Shown here in pieces: positions 58,697 to 64,000 of a DNA stretch of 64,000 nt (position 1 is the stretch's first letter; every line of letters begins with the position of its first letter). Under the pieces are notes generated by a model, which saw only the letters and a list, made by a program, of their open reading frames with translations, did no database searches and was not told the DNA's origin. Location: assembly GCA_023457355.1 (NCBI GenBank), contig JAEWLW010000054.1:62001-126000 (forward strand). The letters run 5' to 3'. The translations under genes were made by a program, and so were the position numbers. The DNA comes from Bacillota bacterium. Lineage in GTDB: Bacteria > Bacillota > Clostridia > Oscillospirales > Ruminococcaceae.

Positions 58697-59617
58697 TTAT
58701 TTCACCATGCTGGCAACTTCATCAGCAAAATTATCCTGCTTTTTCTCAATGCCCTCGCCCTTTTCATAGCGAACAAAAGCGACGACTTCAATGCTGCCGC
58801 CCAATGCCTTGGCGGTATCCTTGGTGTACTGAGAAACAGTGATGTTGCCATCCTTGACAAAAGGCTGCTCCAGCAAGCAGGCATCCTGATAAAACTTCTT
58901 ATTCAGTCTGCCCTCAACCATCTTTTCAAGCACCTGCTTGGGCTTGTTGGCGTTCTTGGGATCCTCCTGTGCCTGAATAACAAGGATTTCCTTCTCCTTG
59001 GCAACAGCCTCAGCAGGAACATCTTCCTTCTTCAGGTAGGTGGGGTTGATGGCGGCAATCTGCATCGCAACGTCCTTGGCGTATTCCTTGAACTCAGGCT
59101 TATCGGCAACGTTGGTCTCAAATTGAACCATAACGCCAATCTTACCACCGCCGTGGACATAGCTGACAAGGTCGCCTTCCATGCAAACAAAACGGCGGAT
59201 CTTGATGTTTTCGCCGATGGTCAGCACCTTCTCCTGCACCATCTGCTCAACGGTCAGGCCATCGGGGCCAACGCAGGCCAGCAATGCGTCAACGTCTGCA
59301 GGGCGCTTATCAAGTACAATTTTAGCGCATTCGGCAACAAAATTGTTAAAGGTCTCGTTCTTGGCAACAAAGTCGGTTTCAGCATTGACTTCAATGACGA
59401 CACCGGCCTTTTTCTCTTCGTCCACAGTCGAAAGAACAATGCCTTCGGCAGCAATTCTGCCGGCCTTTTTAATGGCGGCGGCAAGGCCCTTTTCGCGCAG
59501 AAATTCAATAGCCTTGTCCATGTCGCCGTCGGAAGCGGTCAGCGCCTTTTTGCAGTCCATCATGCCGCAGTTGGTTCTCTCACGCAGCGCAGCCACGTCT
59601 TTTGCTGTAAAAGCCAT
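58697..59617 (-). CDS. tsf: Elongation factor Ts
   Basis: A 306-residue EF-Ts. AFTAKDVAALRERTNCGMMDCKKALTASDGDMDKAIEFLREKG is the N-terminal UBA-like domain; AAEGIVLSTVDEEKKAGVVIEVNAETDFVAKNETF is the core. It exchanges GDP on EF-Tu. The ATG at 59617 has GGAGG upstream. It ends with a terminator, so transcription does not continue into the catabolic genes. Confidence 0.98.
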   Translation of the reverse strand: MAFTAKDVAALRERTNCGMMDCKKALTASDGDMDKAIEFLREKGLAAAIKKAGRIAAEGIVLSTVDEEKKAGVVIEVNAETDFVAKNETFNNFVAECAKIVLDKRPADVDALLACVGPDGLTVEQMVQEKVLTIGENIKIRRFVCMEGDLVSYVHGGGKIGVMVQFETNVADKPEFKEYAKDVAMQIAAINPTYLKKEDVPAEAVAKEKEILVIQAQEDPKNANKPKQVLEKMVEGRLNKKFYQDACLLEQPFVKDGNITVSQYTKDTAKALGGSIEVVAFVRYEKGEGIEKKQDNFADEVASMVK

Positions 59618-59697
59618 ATTTAAAACCTCCAAATTTATTTCTTCTATTCAGATAAGATGCCCGAACATCAGCTCGGGCATCCAAAATTCCTTAAATC

Positions 59698-60411
59698 TTA
59701 CTCAGCAGCGGCCTCAACAGGAGCGTCTACGCCCTGTCTGCCCTCAATGTAGGCATTGGCCATGGTCTGAGCAATCAGCTTGACAGCGCGAATCGCGTCG
59801 TCGTTGCCGGGGATGATGTGGTCGATCTCATCGGGGTCGCAGTTGGTGTCGACGATTGCAACAATCGGAATACCGAGCTTTCTGGCTTCGGAAACCGCGA
59901 TTCTTTCCTTGCGGGGATCGACGATGAACAGCGCGCCGGGCAGCTTCTTCATCTCCTTGATGCCGCCAAGGAATTTTTCAAGCTTCTCGATTTCGAGGTC
60001 GAGCTTGATAACTTCCTTCTTGGGCAGACGCTCAAACGTGCCGTCGGCCTCCATCTGGCGGAGCTGGTTGAGGCGCTCAATTCTGCGGCGAATGGTCTTG
60101 AAGTTGGTGAGCATGCCGCCGAGCCATCTTGCGTTGACATAATGGATGCCTGCGCGCTCAGCTTCCTCACGGATGCTGTCACCGGCCTGCTTCTTGGTGC
60201 CGACAAAGAGAACGGTATCGCCGTTAGACGCTACTTCGCGCACAAAAGAATAAGCATCTTCAAGCATTCTCACGGTCTTCTGCAGATCGATGATGTAAAT
60301 GCCGTTTCTTTCGGTGAAGATATAGGGCGCCATTTTGGGGTTCCAGCGACGGGTCTGATGTCCAAAATGGACACCTGCTTCAAGAAGCTGCTTCATAGAT
60401 ACAACTGCCAT
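59698..60411 (-). CDS. rpsB: Ribosomal protein S2
   Basis: A 237-residue small-subunit protein beginning [98 protein letters not shown] is the C-terminal signature. Operon with tsf, 80 bp apart. Ribosome binding site AAGGAGGAA. Confidence 0.98.
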   Translation of the reverse strand: MAVVSMKQLLEAGVHFGHQTRRWNPKMAPYIFTERNGIYIIDLQKTVRMLEDAYSFVREVASNGDTVLFVGTKKQAGDSIREEAERAGIHYVNARWLGGMLTNFKTIRRRIERLNQLRQMEADGTFERLPKKEVIKLDLEIEKLEKFLGGIKEMKKLPGALFIVDPRKERIAVSEARKLGIPIVAIVDTNCDPDEIDHIIPGNDDAIRAVKLIAQTMANAYIEGRQGVDAPVEAAAE

Positions 60412-60518
60412 AAAAATTCCTCCTTCGGTTAAAAACCGCCGCAGCGCTTTTAATTTTAGACCTTCCTACTCATAGAGCACCGACAGATCCATAACGCTGC
60501 GTGTGTTTTGGCTGTTAA

Positions 60519-60547
60519 ATTATATCATCGCATATGGTAAAAAGCAA
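60519..60547 (-). promoter_or_regulatory. rpsB promoter
   Basis: TTGCTT (60542-60547), 17-bp spacer, TATAAT (60519-60524) on the minus strand. The leader of about 100 nt contains small stem-loops (CAGCG...CGCTG) that could bind S2 autogenously. Confidence 0.6.
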
Positions 60548-60585
60548 GAAGTTTTTTGAAATTTAAGCGCATTTATGCAAGCTTT

Positions 60586-60855
60586 TTATCTGCGCACACC
60601 ACGGCGGCGCACGTTTGGCATATCAAAATTGACCAAAATCGTATCCTCGCCAATCAGCTGAATGTCGCACCAGCGAATGACGATATCCTTTCGTCTGCCC
60701 AACAGTCCGAACAGCCGCCAACGCCCGTATATAATCAGCGCATTGATGCGCGCGCAGGACAGGTCAATTTCAAAATCGCAAACGCAGCCGATCCGGCAGC
60801 CATTTTTAACGTTAACCACATCCTTGCAGCGCAGATCATTTGCACGGCAAAACAC
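60586..60855 (-). CDS. YlmC/YmxH-family PRC-barrel protein
   Basis: An 89-residue PRC-barrel protein: CRANDLRCKDVVNVKNGCRIGCVCDFEIDLSCARINALIIYGRWRLFGLLGRRKDIVIRWCDIQLIGEDTILVNF. The pattern matches YlmC/YmxH, found in spore-forming Firmicutes and linked to sporulation by conservation. Starts at a GTG with GGGGG upstream. The last residues (PNVRRRGVRR) are basic. Confidence 0.85.
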   Translation of the reverse strand: MFCRANDLRCKDVVNVKNGCRIGCVCDFEIDLSCARINALIIYGRWRLFGLLGRRKDIVIRWCDIQLIGEDTILVNFDMPNVRRRGVRR

Positions 60856-61157
60856 GCAAATCCCCCCTTAATGCGGCTCTCGTACAGAAAAGCAGCATTT
60901 CTGGGTACAGTATACGGCGGGACAAAGTTGGATTATGCACGGGGTTCGGCAAACCGGCTGGGATGACAGGCCCGTTTTTACGTAAATCGTTGCGGATTTC
61001 AGGCAAAAGGCCAACCCCCATTAAACAGTATGATTGTGGCATATTCGGGCAGCGCCGGGGCAAAGAATTGGTGCAGCCTAAAAAATTCACCCATAATAAA
61101 GCATATTCGATCCATACGTTTATGGTACCCCTGCGCAAAATAAAATGCCTTTTAGCA
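60856..61157. other. Non-coding gap between the YlmC-type gene and gatB
   Basis: About 300 bp. One minus-strand open frame crosses it but has no ribosome binding site or family resemblance. I see no tRNA, riboswitch or other RNA that I recognise. The YlmC promoter probably lies here. Confidence 0.45.
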
Positions 61158-61199
61158 ACAGGCCGGGCTGCTGCCATAACAGCAGGCTGCCCGGCCTGT
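61158..61199 (-). terminator. Terminator of the gatA-gatB operon
   Basis: GC-rich stem (ACAGGCCGGGC / GCCCGGCCTGT extended by GCTGCTG-type pairing), 16 bp after the gatB stop. T-tail is poor (TTGCTAAAAGG). Confidence 0.75.
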
Positions 61200-61214
61200 C
61201 AATCCTGCAAATAA

Positions 61215-62654
61215 TTAACCGATCAGTTCAACCAGCATTTCCCGGAGCATCTCGGGGTTGCCTTTGCCCTTGGTCGCGCGCATGCACTGACCCACAAGGA
61301 AGCCCAGCACGTTGGTCTTGCCCGCCTTATATTCGCCGACAGCCTTCTCGTTGGCTACCAGCACCTCGGCCACAGCGGCTTTCAGCGCCGAGGTATCCGA
61401 AATTTGCGCCAGACCCTTGTCGGCAATCACCTTTTCGACGGTGGTATCATGGAACATAATCTCTTCGATAACGGTTTTGCCCGCCGTGTTGGAGATGGTT
61501 TTGTTCTCGATGGCGGCAACCATATCCGCGAGGTTCTTCGCCGTCAGCTTTGTGTCGGCCAGCGTGATGTTGCGCTCGCCCAAAATGCGGGCCACATCCC
61601 CGTTGAGCCAGTTGGCAACCGCCTTTGCGGGCGCGCCCAGCGCGATGGTCTCATCAAACAGGTTGCCCCTCTCCTGATTTTCCACCAGCAGGTTTGCATC
61701 GAAGCGTGGCAGCCTGGCGTCATTCATATAGCGCTTGCAGCGGGCATTGGGCAACTCGGGCAGCGACGCCTTCAGTTCGGCGACGTGTTCCTCCGGCACG
61801 ACAATGGTCAGCAAGTCCGGTTCGGGGAAATAGCGGTAGTCCTGCGCATCCTCCTTGGAGCGCAGCACGACGCTTTCACCGATCATATCATTCCACTTGC
61901 GGGTCTCCTGCGAGATGTGGCCGCCGTCCTCGAGCACCTCGATCTGGCGTGCCGATTCATAGTCGATGGCGCGAACCGCCGCCGAGAAGGAATTGACGTT
62001 TTTCATCTCGACGCGGGTGCCGAATTTGTCAGCGCCCATCGGGCGCACCGAGACGTTCACGTCGCAGCGGATGGAGCCTTCCTGCATTTTGCAGTCGGAA
62101 ATATCGAGGTATTGCAGGATGGATTTGATGGTGTCCAGATAGGCCTTGGCCTCCGCCGAGGAGCGCATGTCCGGCTCGGACACGATCTCGATAAGCGGCA
62201 CGCCGCAGCGGTTGAAATCGACGAGCGAACCGGAAAAATTGTCATCGTGGATAAGCTTGCCGGCATCCTCTTCGATGTGGATTCTGGTGACGCCAATCTT
62301 CTTGGTGGTACCCGCGTCGTCAAGCATGACCTCAACCCAGCCGGTTTCGCACAGCGGCACGTCAAACTGCGAAATCTGGTACGCTTTGGGCAGGTCGGGA
62401 TAAAAATAATTCTTTCTGTCCTGCTTGCAGATGTTGTGAATTGTGCAGTTTAAGGCGTGACCCATCTTGATGGCGGAGTTGACCACCTCTTCGTTAAGGG
62501 TGGGCAGCGTGCCGGGCATACCGGTGCAAACCGGGCAGCAGTTGGCGTTCACTTCCCCGCCGAACTGGTTTTTGCAGGAACAGAAAATTTTGCTTTCGGT
62601 ATTCAATTCGGCATGGACTTCCAGTCCGATGACGATCTCATAATCTTTTCTCAT
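61215..62654 (-). CDS. gatB: Aspartyl/glutamyl-tRNA amidotransferase subunit B
   Basis: A 479-residue subunit. Signature YEIVIGLEVHAELNTESKIFCSCKNQFGGEVNANCCPVCTGMPGTLP includes the zinc cysteines, and the catalytic kinase-like domain follows. The C-terminal YqeY-like tail (KTNVLGFLVGQCMRATKGKGNPEMLREMLVELIG) binds tRNA. With GatA and GatC it amidates Glu-tRNA(Gln) and Asp-tRNA(Asn). Confidence 0.98.
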   Translation of the reverse strand: MRKDYEIVIGLEVHAELNTESKIFCSCKNQFGGEVNANCCPVCTGMPGTLPTLNEEVVNSAIKMGHALNCTIHNICKQDRKNYFYPDLPKAYQISQFDVPLCETGWVEVMLDDAGTTKKIGVTRIHIEEDAGKLIHDDNFSGSLVDFNRCGVPLIEIVSEPDMRSSAEAKAYLDTIKSILQYLDISDCKMQEGSIRCDVNVSVRPMGADKFGTRVEMKNVNSFSAAVRAIDYESARQIEVLEDGGHISQETRKWNDMIGESVVLRSKEDAQDYRYFPEPDLLTIVVPEEHVAELKASLPELPNARCKRYMNDARLPRFDANLLVENQERGNLFDETIALGAPAKAVANWLNGDVARILGERNITLADTKLTAKNLADMVAAIENKTISNTAGKTVIEEIMFHDTTVEKVIADKGLAQISDTSALKAAVAEVLVANEKAVGEYKAGKTNVLGFLVGQCMRATKGKGNPEMLREMLVELIG

Positions 62655-62668
62655 CGTTGCGTCCCTCC

Positions 62669-64000
62669 TTAACCGATGACGGGGATCTTGTTAAATCCGC
62701 CGACAAGCTTCTCATAGTGGTGCGCGGTGTTGAAGAGCATCTCCTCGGAGAAACGCGGGCCGATAAGCTGCAAACCGATGGGCATGCCGTCGGCACCGGT
62801 GCCGCAGGGAATCGACATCGCGGGCAGCGACGCAATATTCACCGTGATGGTGCAGATATCGGCGGCGTACATCTTCAGCGGGTCGTCGACGTTTTCGCCC
62901 AGCTTAAACGCTGTAAACGGCGAAGTCGGCGTCGCGATGACATCGCAGCTTTCAAATGCCCGTGCGAACTCGGCGGCAATCTGCTGCTGCAAAACCTTGG
63001 CGCGCTTATAGTACGCGTCAAAGAAGCCGGAGGACAGCACAAAAGTGCCCAGCATGATGCGGCGCTTGACCTCGTCGCCAAAGCCCTCGCTTCTCGAGGC
63101 CTCGTAAAGATCGATGAGATTCTCGACCTTCGCCGCACGGTAACCGTATTTTACGCCGTCAAAACGCGCCAGATTGGAAGACGCTTCGGCGGACGAAATG
63201 ATGTAGTAAGCGGAAAGTGCCGCGTCGGTGGAGGGCAGGCTGATTTCCCTGACGGTTGCGCCCTCGGCCTCCAGCGCCGCAACGGCACCCATGACAGCGT
63301 GCTTCACTTCATCGGTGACGCCCGCGCCGAAATATTCCTTCGGGATGCCGATGCGCAAGCCCCTGACGCCCTTGTTGAGCAGCTTGGTGAAATCGGGGTA
63401 TTCGCGGTTTGCGCTCGTCGCGTCGCGCTTATCGTGTCCGCAAATTGCCGAAAAAAGCATGGCGGCATCCTCGACGGTGCGGGCCATCGGGCCAATCTGA
63501 TCGAGCGACGATGCAAAGGCGATCAGGCCATAGCGTGAAACAGCGCCGTAGGTGGGCTTTAAGCCGACGATGCCGCAGCAGCTCGCGGGCTGGCGGATTG
63601 AGCCGCCGGTATCGGAACCGAGCGCCAGTACCGCCTCGCCTGAGGCGACGGCCGCAGCCGAGCCGCCGGAGGAACCGCCCGGCACGCGGGAGAGGTCGTG
63701 GGGATTATGGGTTATTTTAATAGCACTGTTCTCGCAGGAGGAGCCCATTGCGAATTCATCCATGTTCAGCTTGCCGGGCATCATAATGTCGCAGGCGGCC
63801 AGCTTTTCAACAACCGTCGCATTATAAGGCGGCTTAAAATTGTAAAGCATCTTGGAAGAGCAGGTGGTCAGCACACCCCTGGTGCAAATGTTATCCTTAA
63901 TGGCGACCGGAATGCCCGCCAGCGGCGACAACGCCTCCCCAGCGGCGCGTTTTTTGTCCACCTCCAGCGCTTTGGCCAGCGCCTCTTCGCGGCAGACGGT
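62669..64000 (-). CDS. gatA: Aspartyl/glutamyl-tRNA amidotransferase subunit A, 5' end beyond window
   Basis: 444 residues of the amidase subunit; the frame is open to the right edge ([40 protein letters not shown]), so the N-terminus (about 40-45 residues) is missing. The Ser-cisSer-Lys triad is visible in [40 protein letters not shown]. It releases ammonia from glutamine for GatB. 14 bp upstream of gatB; gatC presumably lies just outside. Confidence 0.97.
   Translation of the reverse strand, partial: TVCREEALAKALEVDKKRAAGEALSPLAGIPVAIKDNICTRGVLTTCSSKMLYNFKPPYNATVVEKLAACDIMMPGKLNMDEFAMGSSCENSAIKITHNPHDLSRVPGGSSGGSAAAVASGEAVLALGSDTGGSIRQPASCCGIVGLKPTYGAVSRYGLIAFASSLDQIGPMARTVEDAAMLFSAICGHDKRDATSANREYPDFTKLLNKGVRGLRIGIPKEYFGAGVTDEVKHAVMGAVAALEAEGATVREISLPSTDAALSAYYIISSAEASSNLARFDGVKYGYRAAKVENLIDLYEASRSEGFGDEVKRRIMLGTFVLSSGFFDAYYKRAKVLQQQIAAEFARAFESCDVIATPTSPFTAFKLGENVDDPLKMYAADICTITVNIASLPAMSIPCGTGADGMPIGLQLIGPRFSEEMLFNTAHHYEKLVGGFNKIPVIG

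Noticed and set aside
58268..59623. A 451-codon plus-strand open frame antisense to tsf
   Set aside because: It mirrors the tsf reading frame and its product resembles no known family. It also has no ribosome binding site; tsf on the other strand is unmistakable.
60836..61177. A 113-codon minus-strand open frame upstream of the YlmC-type gene
   Set aside because: No ribosome binding site, overlaps the start of the YlmC-type gene and has no recognisable sequence pattern.
1..64000. CRISPR array or cas genes
   Set aside because: No regularly spaced direct repeats and no Cas-like protein were seen in the window.

Overview
The window looks like chromosomal DNA of an anaerobic, probably spore-forming member of the Clostridia (Firmicutes), plausibly an Oscillospiraceae/Ruminococcaceae-like lineage. 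The evidence is a Gram-positive PolC replicase, a YlmC/YmxH-type protein, a phosphotransbutyrylase plus butyrate kinase pair, a formate-THF ligase, a THF riboswitch, GatAB amidotransferase and strong AGGAGG ribosome binding sites. No rRNA or phylogenetic marker was aligned, so the genus is open.

Layout. 0-2.9 kb: end of a ppnP-like gene, an HD hydrolase and the agmatine-to-putrescine pair aguA-aguB. 2.9-4.7 kb: non-coding DNA, a small coiled-coil gene and a frameshifted IS21 istB remnant. 4.7-9.1 kb: a compact integrative element in tRNA-Ser(GGA), with a 35-bp attL/attR repeat, tyrosine integrase, excisionase, HUH replication protein, a candidate origin hairpin, an XRE regulator and a DUF2971 cargo gene. 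9.2-14.9 kb: HPt protein, ACT protein, buk, ptb, a zinc-ribbon protein, radC, a pseudouridine synthase and an AraC remnant. 15.0-22.3 kb: a nine-gene histidine operon (hisZGDCBHAFI) with its own promoter. 22.3-33.3 kb: polC, ispG, rseP, dxr, cdsA, uppS, frr, pyrH, all on the minus strand. 33.7-37.3 kb: folate transporter gene under a THF riboswitch, fhs and a flavodoxin/ferredoxin fusion. 37.6-58.4 kb: a catabolic island. 58.7-64 kb: tsf, rpsB, ylmC-like, gatB and partial gatA.

The candidate new system is in the island. It holds three copies of a two-gene module. The first gene (here called B) encodes a two-[4Fe-4S] ferredoxin-type protein with an invariant GRGTEEVKTNDVTGR block. The second gene (A) encodes a protein of about 208 residues with HxLHR, CFD, PHS, MCGH and PCxCGxFNxTRA signatures. 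Two modules bracket a tripartite tricarboxylate transporter in one operon (B2-A2-tctB-tctA-tctC-B1-A1). The third follows a DUF1932-type dehydrogenase gene that appears to lack a standard start codon. Upstream lie two paralogous DUF6282 metal-dependent hydrolase genes, one after a GltS-like symporter and one at the head of a TRAP transporter operon, together with RpiR and LysR regulators. I do not recognise a function for A or B. A redox step in the breakdown of imported organic or amino acids is an inference from context.

The genes commonly found contiguous as rpsB-tsf-pyrH-frr are split here by about 25 kb, so the folate and catabolic block appears to have been inserted or rearranged into that locus. 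Three copies of a short inverted-repeat element (MITE-like, about 145-160 bp) lie in intergenic gaps, two of them within the island.
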